From an uncultured Methanobrevibacter sp. (lineage in GTDB: Archaea > Methanobacteriota > Methanobacteria > Methanobacteriales > Methanobacteriaceae), in the NCBI RefSeq assembly GCF_902770715.1, contig NZ_CACXTS010000002.1, positions 42,302 to 106,301 of the forward strand: 64,000 nucleotides of DNA, read 5' to 3'. The translations under genes and the position numbers were made by a program. The notes below the pieces were generated by a model. It had not been told where the DNA came from, ran no database searches, and was given only the letters and a program-made list of their open reading frames with translations. The stretch's first letter is position 1; each line of letters begins with the position of its first letter. Shown piece by piece: positions 42,127-51,039 of this stretch.

Positions 42127-43596
42127 ATGATGAACGTAATTACTATACTACTTTGGATAACAATTGCAATAATCGGTGCAATTGCAATTATACTTGTAAA
42201 ACTACACTACAAAGGCGATGAACTTGAAGCTGAAGAAGGATCAATTCTTCCAAATACAGGCAGTCTTTCTGGAATAATAGCTCAGGGAAAGGAGAAACTT
42301 TCATCAGGTAGTAATGACAATAGATTATCCTCAAGATCAACCCAAACCAATACCAAATCTTTATACGGGAACAGGCCAAGAACAGCATCAATAGGTTCTG
42401 ATGCATATATTGTTCCTGAAGTTGAAGAAAACAATAATGTTACTTACCAATATGAATCTGAAAATCAGGTACTTATTAATTATGGAAATGATGTTAAAAA
42501 ATTCCAAGAACCAATCAAACAAAGCCAGATGGATATTATGACTCAAAATAAAGAAGATAAAACTGAATTAAAAGATTTATTTACAATTGATGAATTGATT
42601 AAAGAATCTAAAAGAAAAGATAACGAAAGAGAAAAAGAATCACAAAGAACTGAGGAAGAGGATGCTGAACTAATTGAACTTAAGGAAAGCATCAAAAGAA
42701 GAAAAGAGCATCCTGTTGAAGACCCTCTCATCGAAGAAGTTGTTTCTGAAAATGAAACAATCGGCGATTTAATCAAAGATGATGAACCTCAAGTCGGTAT
42801 TGCCAGTGCTATCAGTGCAGAAGAGGAAGCACCTGAAACTGAAACCAATACTGCTTCACAAAAAGATATCGAAGAAGCTATCACTTCCGCTTCACAGGAA
42901 AGCGAAGAGGAAATTGAAAGCATCTCTGAAGATTCAAACATTACTGAAGTTTTACTAGAATCCGAAAGTGATGATGATTCACTTGACATTCCTAATGAAG
43001 AGATTAAAGAACCAACCCTTAAAACTCCAAGCAAAGTAAGTGAAAGCAAAGACACTGAATTTGGAGCTCCAATTGATGATGGCATGGATTTAGATTACAG
43101 AAAAGATTTAAATAGATTCACAAACAAAATTACAGGTTCCAAACTCTTCCAGGACGTAAAAGAAAAAATCATTACTGAAACAGAAGAGCTCAGACCAAAA
43201 GAAGATGAAACATACATCAGAAACGTTAAAGAATATGATGAGTACGAACCTATCATAAATGAAACCCATATTGATTATGAAACACTTCACGAAACCGATG
43301 AGCAAAGATTAAGAAAAGAAAACACACGCAGAGTTTTCAATAATAAAAAATCACCGGAACCTGAACTTGCACAGCCTAAAGTTGGAGAAATCAAAAGCAA
43401 ACCAAGCAGGGACAATATCAAAATCAATATCGGTAACGCTGAATATGTGCTTAAAAAAGGAGATGAAATTATCTTCAATCACATGGGCGAAACCTATTCA
43501 AGCCAAGTTTATGCAATTAAAGGTGATGACATCTACGTCAGGTACAGACGTAAAGACATTACAATTAAACCAGAAGATGTGAAAAAAGTATATTAA
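42127..43596 (+). CDS. Membrane-anchored acidic protein with C-terminal beta domain, 489 aa
   Basis: Residues 5-26 ('ITILLWITIAIIGAIAIILV') form one transmembrane helix. A long (~380 residues) low-complexity region rich in E, S, D and K follows ('ESKRKDNEREKESQRTEEED', 'ITSASQESEEEIESISEDSN'), probably disordered and facing the cytoplasm. The last ~70 residues are compact: 'INIGNAEYVLKKGDEIIFNH' and 'YAIKGDDIYVRYRRKDITIK', resembling an SH3-like beta barrel. It could tether something to the membrane, as in cell-division or surface-assembly proteins, but I recognise no family. Start ATG 42127 or 42130, after GGTTGGGATA. Confidence 0.75.
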   Translation: MMNVITILLWITIAIIGAIAIILVKLHYKGDELEAEEGSILPNTGSLSGIIAQGKEKLSSGSNDNRLSSRSTQTNTKSLYGNRPRTASIGSDAYIVPEVEENNNVTYQYESENQVLINYGNDVKKFQEPIKQSQMDIMTQNKEDKTELKDLFTIDELIKESKRKDNEREKESQRTEEEDAELIELKESIKRRKEHPVEDPLIEEVVSENETIGDLIKDDEPQVGIASAISAEEEAPETETNTASQKDIEEAITSASQESEEEIESISEDSNITEVLLESESDDDSLDIPNEEIKEPTLKTPSKVSESKDTEFGAPIDDGMDLDYRKDLNRFTNKITGSKLFQDVKEKIITETEELRPKEDETYIRNVKEYDEYEPIINETHIDYETLHETDEQRLRKENTRRVFNNKKSPEPELAQPKVGEIKSKPSRDNIKINIGNAEYVLKKGDEIIFNHMGETYSSQVYAIKGDDIYVRYRRKDITIKPEDVKKVY

Positions 43597-43633
43597 ATAC
43601 TTTTTTTCCAACTCTTTTTTAAAAAAAAAATAA

Positions 43634-44095
43634 TTATTCATTGATTCTATAGTTTCCGTCTTCCACAATGTATTTTGGAACGCTTATTTTTAGAGAACGT
43701 ATGATGTTTAAATAAAAGTCATCCAATTCCCTATCAGCATAAGGATAGGTGAATTCGAAGATATACAAATTGCTATCTTCAACATATAGAAACTCATTAC
43801 GCCTTATCTCATTTTCCCCATCGCTGAAAGATGAAACAATCATGTAGTAAATCTGATCATTGATTGTTATGAAATCAGAATTAACCACTTCGATTTTATC
43901 GTTATTTTTCAAATTCTGTTCAATGCCGTCCATTATTTCAGGAAGCCCTACCAGTGTGGGAGTGGTTGAAAATTTGATGGACATTGGGATTTTAGTATTT
44001 ACAAGATACAGGTCATTAAATTCCTCTTTAGTTGCAACAGGCTCAAAATCTTCAGGAATCTGGAGAGATGAATAACCATTTGTAAACATTGTCAT
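43634..44095 (-). CDS. Hypothetical protein, PsbP/DcrB-like pattern, 153 aa
   Basis: A small soluble protein without a signal peptide. 'NGYSSLQIPEDFEPVATKEE' at the start, 'SIKFSTTPTLVGLPEIMDGI' in the middle and 'NLYIFEFTYPYADRELDDFY' near the end follow the general layout of PsbP/DcrB-like proteins (beta strands, one helix, then a F-x-F-T-Y strand and a final 'IIRSLKI' helix). This is a fold-level impression only. It starts eight bases after the gltX stop on the same strand, so it may be co-transcribed with gltX. Confidence 0.6.
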   Translation of the reverse strand: MTMFTNGYSSLQIPEDFEPVATKEEFNDLYLVNTKIPMSIKFSTTPTLVGLPEIMDGIEQNLKNNDKIEVVNSDFITINDQIYYMIVSSFSDGENEIRRNEFLYVEDSNLYIFEFTYPYADRELDDFYLNIIRSLKISVPKYIVEDGNYRINE

Positions 44096-44103
44096 TTAAT
44101 CAC

Positions 44104-45774
44104 CTATTTATGTGCATAGTAGAACACTAATTTGTCATCTTTAATCTCATCAAGGCGAGCAAAGCCAACTCTTTCAAATTGAACGACACTGCCAACTTCC
44201 AAATCACGAAGTGCACCTTCACCAAGACCTGATTTTATTGATGCGTCATCCATAACTATTTCAACATCAACATTGTCTTCAGTAGGCACCCATTGAATGA
44301 TTCTAGCCTTGACTGCTCTTGCATCTTCAAATGAAGTGGAGTGATAAGTTATCTTATCTCCTGCAATTTCAACATTGACTGCATCCATCAACCTGAACAG
44401 TCCGTCGTTGATGTCAGATGCCGCCAGGTATACTTTTCCATCAAACGGCAAGACCCTGTTTCCTCTGTCCAAATGGTCTGCGTGAAGTGGCCTTTCAATA
44501 TCTACTTTGCCGTCTTCATAACCTTCGACTTCAATTAGCTGTGGGTCTTCACAGAAGAAATACCTGTTTGCTACAGGCTCCAGGAAATTGCGGTTAAGTC
44601 CGTAAATCTTTTTCCAACTGATGGCTGAATCGGCCATTTTTACACCGATTTCAGTAATCAGGTTATAGATTGTCCTTGGGTCAATTCCACGCCTTGCAAT
44701 AGCTCTCAAGGTTCCTAGTCTAGGGTCATCCCATCCGGAATAGGTTCCATCTTCAATTCCTGCCATCGCCTTTGAGGTTGAAAGGGCAATGTCTTCCATC
44801 TTAAGCCTTCCGTAGTGGATATACTCTGGAGTTTCCCATTCCATTGCATCATAAAGGTATTTCTGCTTTTCAGTGTTTGCCAAATGGTCTTTACCTCTTA
44901 AAACGTGAGTCAATCCCATTAAATGGTCATCCACGGCAACTGAAAAGTTCATCATAGGATATATTCTGTATTTGGTGCCTAAGCGAGGATGCTCCTCATC
45001 GACTAATCTCATAGCAACCCAGTCACGAATAGCAGGATTCTTATGATTTATGTCTGTTTTTACTCTTAAGACAGCCTCTCCAGCTTCCATAGTATCGAAT
45101 TTATCCCATAACTCAAGGTTTTCTTCTACGCTATTGTCACGGCAAGGACAAGCTTTGCAGTTATCCTTAAGTTCCTTGAAGGTTGCGCCGTCACAGGTAC
45201 ACATGTAAGCTGCGCCTTTTTCAATCAATTGGCGAGCATAATCATAATATGTTTCAAATCTGTCAGACTGGTAAATCACTTCATCGGCTTTAATGCCCAA
45301 CCATTCCAAATCTTCAGGAATCATTTCATAAGCAGGTTCATAGACCCTTTTAGGATCTGTGTCCTCAATTCTTAAAATTAATTTACCATTGTGTCTTTTT
45401 ACATATTCTGCATTTGGAACAGCTGCTCTTGAGTGTCCAATATGCAAAGGTCCGCTTGGATTTGGAGCGAATCTCAAAACTATGTTATCATGAGTTCCAG
45501 GAAGCTCTTGCAAGCCGACCTCTTTAGCTTTAGGCTTTTTGTCTTGAACTTCAACGCCCAACTTTTCCATTTCAGCAGCTTGCTCTTCCGGAGACAAAGC
45601 ATTAACTTTCGCTACAATCTTTCCAGACATCGGACCAATTTCTTTTGCTTTGCTTCTGAGTTCAGGTTCGTTTGACATTATGGAACCCATTACGGCTCCG
45701 GGATTTGCGCTACCCTTATGCTTGGCCGCATTCAACAAAGCGTGCTTGTAAATAATTTCTTCTAAATCATTCAT
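44104..45774 (-). CDS. gltX: Glutamyl-tRNA synthetase, archaeal type
   Basis: Class I synthetase (556 aa) charging tRNA-Glu (and, in archaea, mischarging tRNA-Gln as substrate for GatDE). Visible: HIGH region 'FAPNPSGPLHIGHSRAAV' (about 106-123), 'LRIEDTDPKRVYE', the cysteine-rich insert 'MCTCDGATFKELKDNCKACP', 'HVLRGKDHLANTEKQ' and KMSKS-equivalent 'ALSTSKAMAGIE'. The C-terminal half has the beta-barrel anticodon domain of archaeal/eukaryotic GlxRS. The N-terminal ~90 residues are the normal archaeal extension. The divergent aldo/keto reductase gene starts 99 bases upstream. Confidence 0.96.
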   Translation of the reverse strand: MNDLEEIIYKHALLNAAKHKGSANPGAVMGSIMSNEPELRSKAKEIGPMSGKIVAKVNALSPEEQAAEMEKLGVEVQDKKPKAKEVGLQELPGTHDNIVLRFAPNPSGPLHIGHSRAAVPNAEYVKRHNGKLILRIEDTDPKRVYEPAYEMIPEDLEWLGIKADEVIYQSDRFETYYDYARQLIEKGAAYMCTCDGATFKELKDNCKACPCRDNSVEENLELWDKFDTMEAGEAVLRVKTDINHKNPAIRDWVAMRLVDEEHPRLGTKYRIYPMMNFSVAVDDHLMGLTHVLRGKDHLANTEKQKYLYDAMEWETPEYIHYGRLKMEDIALSTSKAMAGIEDGTYSGWDDPRLGTLRAIARRGIDPRTIYNLITEIGVKMADSAISWKKIYGLNRNFLEPVANRYFFCEDPQLIEVEGYEDGKVDIERPLHADHLDRGNRVLPFDGKVYLAASDINDGLFRLMDAVNVEIAGDKITYHSTSFEDARAVKARIIQWVPTEDNVDVEIVMDDASIKSGLGEGALRDLEVGSVVQFERVGFARLDEIKDDKLVFYYAHK

Positions 45775-45873
45775 TTAATCATCACAATAAAAAGTCATTT
45801 TATAAAAATAAGTAATATTATTTATCTAATTGAAGATATATAAAGATTAAGAATAATTGGGGTATTGATAAAA

Positions 45874-46881
45874 ATGAGGCTTGGAAAAACAAATCTGGAA
45901 GTTAACAAAAATGGATTCGGTGCTCTTCCGATACAGAGACGAAACATGGAAGACTCAATTGAAATCCTTCAGACCGCTTATGAAAATGGGATAAATTTCT
46001 ATGATACTGCACATTTCTACACTGACAGTGAAGAAAAGATTGGTCGTGCATTGAGTGATGTTAGAGAAGACATATTTCTTGCAACAAAAAGTGGATCAGA
46101 AACAGTAGAAGAATTCTGGAGTGATTTGGAAACATCACTTAAGAGCATGAAAACCGACTATCTCGACCTACATCAGTTCCACAACATCTCATTTTGCCCT
46201 AAAGAGGATGATGACTTATACAAAGCAATGCTTGAAGCGAAGGAAGAAGGCTTGGTCAGACACATCGGAATCACAACACATAAGATTACACATGCTCATG
46301 AAGCGCTTGACAGCGGATTATATGAAACATTGCAATATCCTTTCTCATATTTAAGCGGCGAAGAGGAATTGCAGCTGGTTGAAAAATGCAGGCAGCTTGA
46401 CGTCGGTTTCATTGCAATGAAGGCAATGGGCGGAGGATTGATTAAAAACTCCAAAGCGAGTTTCGCTTACATTAATCAGTTCGACAATGTCCTTCCTATT
46501 TGGGGAATCCAAAAGCTTTCAGAACTCAATGAATTCCTATCCTATGATGAAAGCACCGTTTTGGATGACGATTTAAGGGCAGCCATTGAAAAGGACAAAA
46601 AAGAGCTTGGAGTTAACTTCTGCAGGGGCTGCGGATACTGCATGCCATGCCCGGAAGAAATCAACATCAGCCTATGCGCCAGAATGTCACTTTGGATTAG
46701 GCGTTTCCCGACAGAACCGAATATGGATGAGAAGACTCAGGAAATAATGAAAAAAACTTTAGAATGTACGGAATGTTATTCCTGTGTAGACAAATGCCCA
46801 TATGAGCTGGATATCCCGGAACTTCTAAAGGAAAACTATGAAGACTATCAGAATGTCCTAACCGGAAAAACCAAGGTGTAA
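45874..46881 (+). CDS. Aldo/keto reductase with C-terminal ferredoxin-like 4Fe-4S domain
   Basis: A 335-residue protein: AKR barrel first ('MRLGKTNLEVNKNGFGALPI', 'NGINFYDTAHFYTDSEEKIG' with the catalytic Asp/Tyr, 'YLDLHQFHN', 'IGITTHKI'). The C-terminal region has 'FCRGCGYCMPCPEEINI' and 'ECTECYSCVDKCPYELDIP', eight cysteines in two 4Fe-4S-type sets. This Fe-S AKR family is common in anaerobes; its substrate is unknown. Start chosen at ATG 45874 behind GGGG (45859-45862); the in-frame TTG at 45865 is too close to that RBS. A methyltransferase gene starts two bases after its stop. Confidence 0.88.
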   Translation: MRLGKTNLEVNKNGFGALPIQRRNMEDSIEILQTAYENGINFYDTAHFYTDSEEKIGRALSDVREDIFLATKSGSETVEEFWSDLETSLKSMKTDYLDLHQFHNISFCPKEDDDLYKAMLEAKEEGLVRHIGITTHKITHAHEALDSGLYETLQYPFSYLSGEEELQLVEKCRQLDVGFIAMKAMGGGLIKNSKASFAYINQFDNVLPIWGIQKLSELNEFLSYDESTVLDDDLRAAIEKDKKELGVNFCRGCGYCMPCPEEINISLCARMSLWIRRFPTEPNMDEKTQEIMKKTLECTECYSCVDKCPYELDIPELLKENYEDYQNVLTGKTKV

Positions 46882-46883
46882 AT

Positions 46884-47699
46884 ATGAAACAGTGCATTGA
46901 AAACCCGAATGATGTCGATTGGCTTGGATTTTGGGCCGAAAGACTGGAAGGAAAAGTGAACAAAGACTGGGATGCGGCTGCTCCTGGATTTTACAAAAGA
47001 ACAAAAAAAGATGACTATAACAATGCATTGTTTGACATGCTGATTCTTGATGAAAATGATAGCGTTTTAGATGTTGGATGCGGTGAAGGGTCAATTACAA
47101 TACCCCTTTCTAAAAAGGTTGGAAAAGTAATTGGAATTGATTCATCCCCTAAAATGCTGGAATATCTTGAAAAAAGAGCCGTTGAAAATAATGCGAATAA
47201 TATAGAAACCATCTTAAAGCCTATTGAAGAGATAAGATATGAAGAAATTGGGGATGTTGATGTCGTTGTCTGCTCAAGGTCCCTAAATGCAATAATACCC
47301 CTCGATGAAGTTCTGCTGGAACTGAATAAGATAGCCAACAAATATGTCTTCATAACAATCTTCGGACCTGAAAACAAAAAGATAGAAAAGGATTTCGATA
47401 AAGAGCTTGGAATAAAGACTGAAGATTTTCCGGATTACAACTATTTCTTTAACATCCTATTCAATTTGGGAATCTATCCGAATATTCAGAGATTTGACCT
47501 CAACAACTATCGCGAATATGACAGCATCGATGAAGCCATGGACAACGGCAAGTTCCGGCTTGATTTATATAATGATGAAGAAAAGGAACTTCTCAGAGAA
47601 TATCTGGAAAGGATACTTACCTTTGATGAGAAAACAAAAAAATACTATAATGTCAAAGACAAGGCTGACTGGATAATGGTGTGGTGGAAGAAAGAATGA
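46884..47699 (+). CDS. Class I SAM-dependent methyltransferase
   Basis: A 271-residue methyltransferase: 'VLDVGCGEGSITIPLSKKVG' is motif I (about 62-81), 'VIGIDSSPKMLEYLEKRAVE' motif post-I, 'GDVDVVVCSRSLNAIIPLDE' motif II. The N-terminal ~55 residues start 'MKQCIENPNDVDWLGFWAER', a leader typical of a methanogen group of unknown substrate. Middle gene of a tight AKR-methyltransferase-PhzF run: two bases after the AKR stop, ATGA overlap with the PhzF gene. Confidence 0.85.
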   Translation: MKQCIENPNDVDWLGFWAERLEGKVNKDWDAAAPGFYKRTKKDDYNNALFDMLILDENDSVLDVGCGEGSITIPLSKKVGKVIGIDSSPKMLEYLEKRAVENNANNIETILKPIEEIRYEEIGDVDVVVCSRSLNAIIPLDEVLLELNKIANKYVFITIFGPENKKIEKDFDKELGIKTEDFPDYNYFFNILFNLGIYPNIQRFDLNNYREYDSIDEAMDNGKFRLDLYNDEEKELLREYLERILTFDEKTKKYYNVKDKADWIMVWWKKE

Positions 47700-48475
47700 A
47701 ACAATTTGTTGTTGATGCATTCACTGATGAAGTCTTTAAGGGAAATCCTGCTGCCGTTTGCATAATGGATGATTGGATTTCAGAGGAATTAATGCAAAAT
47801 ATCGCTATTGAAAATAATTTATCTGAAACATCATTTGCAGTTAAGCAGGGAAATAGCTATACAATAAGATGGTTCACCCCCGGAGGAGAAGTTGACCTTT
47901 GCGGTCATGCCACACTTGCAACTGCATTTGTAATTCTTAATTATTATGAAGAGGAAAGAATGGAAGTTCATTTTAGAATGGATAATACCTCTCTAATCGT
48001 TAAACAAAAAAACGATTTGTACGAAATGGAATTTCCATCATATGATTTGAAAAAGATTGAAATAACTGAAGAAATTATCGATGCATTGGGAATTAAGCCC
48101 AAAGAGATTTACCTGGCAAGAGATTTATTATGCATTTTTGATGATGTGAACTATGTTATTAATTTTAAGCCAAATTTGGAAAAAATCGAAAAGCTAGATG
48201 GATTGCTGTTGCATATTAGTGCCGAGGGTGAAAAAACAGACTGCGTTTCCAGGTCTTTTGCGCCAAAATTAAATATTGCTGAAGATCCGGTATGCGGTTC
48301 GGGACATTGCCATATTGTTCCCTACTGGACAAATGTCTTAAATAAAACGGATATAATTGCATATCAGGCCTCTGCAAGAGGGGGCACTCTATACTGTAGC
48401 TTAAGAAAGGATAAAGTAATCATATCCGGAAAAGCAACATTATTTAGTGAATCAAAGCTCAATATTGAAAAATAA
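47696..48475 (+). CDS. PhzF-family isomerase/epimerase-like protein
   Basis: PhzF-fold protein (259 aa; two pseudosymmetric halves). 'VVDAFTDEVFKGNPAAVCIM' at the N-terminus, 'NNLSETSFAVKQG' with the catalytic Glu, 'WFTPGGEVDLCGHATLATAF' and 'AEDPVCGSGHCHIVPYW' are the family signatures. Substrate unknown; most archaeal and bacterial members outside phenazine clusters are uncharacterised. I place the start at ATG 47696, overlapping the TGA of the methyltransferase gene (ATGA); the upstream GTG at 47681 adds five residues unlike the family start. Confidence 0.85.
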   Translation: MKQFVVDAFTDEVFKGNPAAVCIMDDWISEELMQNIAIENNLSETSFAVKQGNSYTIRWFTPGGEVDLCGHATLATAFVILNYYEEERMEVHFRMDNTSLIVKQKNDLYEMEFPSYDLKKIEITEEIIDALGIKPKEIYLARDLLCIFDDVNYVINFKPNLEKIEKLDGLLLHISAEGEKTDCVSRSFAPKLNIAEDPVCGSGHCHIVPYWTNVLNKTDIIAYQASARGGTLYCSLRKDKVIISGKATLFSESKLNIEK

Positions 48476-48477
48476 TT

Positions 48478-48512
48478 AAAAAAAAATATTATAAAGTGAA
48501 ATTAATCACTTT
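48478..48512 (-). terminator. Terminator of the cupin gene
   Basis: Minus-strand AAAGTG-ATTAATTT-CACTTT (6-bp stem, 48493-48512, containing the stop codon in the loop) followed by ATAATATTTTTTTTT. Confidence 0.6.
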
Positions 48513-48831
48513 TTATCATGGTTAATATCATCTTATATGGGCTGTTTTCAGCTTGAAGTGCATGCGGTTCATTTGCAGGCATTATGATGATTTCACCTGC
48601 TTTAACAGTATTTTTTACACCTGAAATTGTAATTTCAGCTTCACCGTCAATAACCTGAACCATTGCATCAAATGGAGCTGAATGCTCGGACAATCCTTGG
48701 CCCTGATCAAAGGCGAAGAATGTTACTGTGCCTAACTCCTTTTTGATTACTTCACGGCTGACTACGCTGTCCTTTTGATAGTCCAATAGGGATTGGATAT
48801 TCAAAGCTTTAGATTTAATATCCTCATTCAT
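48502..48831 (-). CDS. Cupin-domain protein
   Basis: A 109-residue single cupin barrel: 'FFAFDQGQGLSEHSAPFDAM' is motif 1 with an incomplete metal set (E and H kept: G-x-x-x-EH), 'AGEIIIMPANEPHALQAE' is motif 2 with the conserved His. Such small cupins may sense or bind small molecules or metals. It is three bases downstream of the hcp gene on the same strand, so it is likely to be co-expressed in nitrosative or oxidative stress. Confidence 0.83.
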   Translation of the reverse strand: MNEDIKSKALNIQSLLDYQKDSVVSREVIKKELGTVTFFAFDQGQGLSEHSAPFDAMVQVIDGEAEITISGVKNTVKAGEIIIMPANEPHALQAENSPYKMILTMIKSD

Positions 48832-48834
48832 TGC

Positions 48835-50142
48835 CTATTCCCCCATAATTGTTTTAATATCAGCTATTGCGTCACCGGTGGTTGGAGTTAAATTGTAGTT
48901 TCCTACCAATACATTCAAGATGTCTTCATTACACCATGCAGGAAGTACTGGTCCAATCCACATGTCGGTTTTGCCTAAGTATAGTAAAGCCCAGAGCACT
49001 GCAGCTGCTTTTTGTTCCATCCAGGAAAGAACAATAGTCAATGGCAATTCGTTCAATTCCATGTCGAACAGTTCGCATAATGCGAGAGCAACATCAACTG
49101 CTACAATTGTGTCGTTACATTGACCTACATCCAATAGTCTTGGAATGCCTTCAATGTCGCCTAAGTCCAAGTCGTTGAATTTGTATTTGCCGCATGCTAA
49201 AGTTAAGATAACGGTATCTTGAGGCAAGTTTTGTACGAATTCTCTGTAGTAGTCATTGTGTTTTGCCGCTTTGTCACAACCACCGACAACGAAGAATCTT
49301 CTGATTTTACCTTCTTCGACCAATTTTTTGATTGCATCAGCATGTTCTACAATAGCTCCTGCACTCCATCCTGTAGTGATTGTGGTTAATTCTTCAGCTT
49401 CTAAAGATCCAAGGGATTTTGCACATTCGATAACTTCTGAGAAGTCGTAGTCTTCTACGGTTTTTACGCCTTCAAGTTTTGCAACATCCATGGTGAACAT
49501 TCTTTCTTTGTATGCGTCAAGTGCTGGCAATACGCAGTTGCTTGTTCCGACAATTGCAGCATTGTATTTTTTAAATACTGCTCTTTGGTCGTGCCATGCT
49601 CCGCCTAACTGGCCAGCCAAGTTTTCGTACTTGTTGAGTCCAGGGTATCCGTGAGCAGGCAACATTTCAGAGTGGGTGTAGACTTTGATGTCTGTTCCCT
49701 CAACTTGTTTTAACAATTCTTCTAAAGCTTTTAAGTCGTGACCTGTCACAATGATTGCTGGTCCTTCTTGTGCTCCAACTTTTACTTCTACAGGTTGTGG
49801 TTCTCCGTAAGCTTCGATGTGTGCGTCTTTGAGCAGTCTCATTACATCTACGCTGACTTTACCTGCTTCCAAAGCAAGTGCAACTAAATCATTTACGTCA
49901 AAGTTGACGTTAGTTAATGTAGTATATAAACCTTTGGTTAAAAATGCATCGATTTCAGGGTTGAATTTGCCTAAAACATTTGCATTGTAGTTGTATGCAC
50001 TAATTCCTTTCATAGTGAAGATCAAGTTATCCTGTAATCTTGCTACTGTTGGTTTTTTACCGCAAACTCCACTTACAGTACAACCGGTACCTTTAGCGGT
50101 TTGGGAACATTGATAACAAAACATATCTAATCCGTCTGCCAT
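48835..50142 (-). CDS. hcp: Hybrid cluster protein / hydroxylamine reductase (short form)
   Basis: Hcp reduces hydroxylamine in vitro and acts as an NO reductase or nitrosylase in bacteria; it protects anaerobes against nitrosative stress. The N-terminal cysteine set '[20 protein letters not shown]' plus a fourth Cys ligates the 4Fe cluster. Hybrid-cluster ligands are visible in '[20 protein letters not shown]', '[16 protein letters not shown]', '[13 protein letters not shown]' and '[19 protein letters not shown]'. At 435 aa it is the shorter class lacking two helical bundles of the E. coli form. The divergent TrmB-family gene starts 123 bases away and may regulate it. Confidence 0.95.
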   Translation of the reverse strand: MADGLDMFCYQCSQTAKGTGCTVSGVCGKKPTVARLQDNLIFTMKGISAYNYNANVLGKFNPEIDAFLTKGLYTTLTNVNFDVNDLVALALEAGKVSVDVMRLLKDAHIEAYGEPQPVEVKVGAQEGPAIIVTGHDLKALEELLKQVEGTDIKVYTHSEMLPAHGYPGLNKYENLAGQLGGAWHDQRAVFKKYNAAIVGTSNCVLPALDAYKERMFTMDVAKLEGVKTVEDYDFSEVIECAKSLGSLEAEELTTITTGWSAGAIVEHADAIKKLVEEGKIRRFFVVGGCDKAAKHNDYYREFVQNLPQDTVILTLACGKYKFNDLDLGDIEGIPRLLDVGQCNDTIVAVDVALALCELFDMELNELPLTIVLSWMEQKAAAVLWALLYLGKTDMWIGPVLPAWCNEDILNVLVGNYNLTPTTGDAIADIKTIMGE

Positions 50143-50265
50143 TTAAATTACCTCTTTAATTATTGTTAATTATAATTTTCAACAAGTTGGTATATAAGTA
50201 TTCTGTCACTATTCAAGGGTTAAAAGTAGTAAACTTATTATATTTCATTCAACAGATACAATAAC

Positions 50266-51039
50266 ATGGACGAGAATATAACTGTACTCAAGGGACTTGG
50301 ACTGACAATGTATGAAGCACAGGCATATGTGACATTGACCTCACTAATATCATCGACAGCAACTGAAATATCAGAAAAATCAGGCATTCCGCGAAGCAAA
50401 ATATATGATGTTATGAACGGATTAATCAAGAAAAACTTTATTGACGTTGAAGATGGAAGGCCTCTTAAATACACCGTCAAATCCCCAGTTGAAGTATTGA
50501 GCCGTGAAAAAGAACGTATTAACAGTGAAATTGACGATGCAATAACCAGATTAACATACATCTATGAAAACGAAATGAGTCAAGTTCAGGCACCAATATG
50601 GAGAGTTTATGGTGTTGAAAAAATCATTGCACAGGAAATCGAAATCATAAACAGGGCAAAAAGCTCCGTAAATATGAGAATAGGATTCCTATTTGAAGGT
50701 GAAGGCAAGGCCCTTGTTAAGGTATTTAAAAAAAGGAGAAATTTGAAAGTGAACATTTTAGCTTCCCCGACATGCTACATCAACGATGAGGAAGTCAATA
50801 TCATCAAATTGTTTGAAGATGCAGACATCACCATTCAAAAGGCAGACATCCCCTTTGTAAAGGTTTTGATTTCCGATTCAAAAGAGATGATGCATACCTA
50901 CACCAAGTTTTCTGAGGATAAAAGAAATGTTATTCCAGAAACTGCAATTGGAATCTGGAATAAGTACGAAGATATCGCTAAAAACTACGATGACCGCTTT
51001 ATGAATCAATTGAAGAAATTGAAGAAAAAATCTACATGA
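50266..51039 (+). CDS. TrmB-family transcriptional regulator
   Basis: A 257-residue regulator. The N-terminal winged helix is TrmB-like: 'LKGLGLTMYEAQAYVTLTSL' then 'TATEISEKSGIPRSKIYDVM' and 'LIKKNFIDVEDGRPLKYTVK'. A coiled-coil-like stretch (about 85-110) and a phospholipase-D-like C-terminal domain as in TrmB sugar sensors follow, but no sugar-binding motif is recognisable. Divergent from hcp with a shared 123-base spacer, so control of hcp-cupin (and itself) is a reasonable inference. Its 3' end overlaps the convergent ADP-ribosylglycohydrolase gene by eight bases. Confidence 0.87.
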   Translation: MDENITVLKGLGLTMYEAQAYVTLTSLISSTATEISEKSGIPRSKIYDVMNGLIKKNFIDVEDGRPLKYTVKSPVEVLSREKERINSEIDDAITRLTYIYENEMSQVQAPIWRVYGVEKIIAQEIEIINRAKSSVNMRIGFLFEGEGKALVKVFKKRRNLKVNILASPTCYINDEEVNIIKLFEDADITIQKADIPFVKVLISDSKEMMHTYTKFSEDKRNVIPETAIGIWNKYEDIAKNYDDRFMNQLKKLKKKST

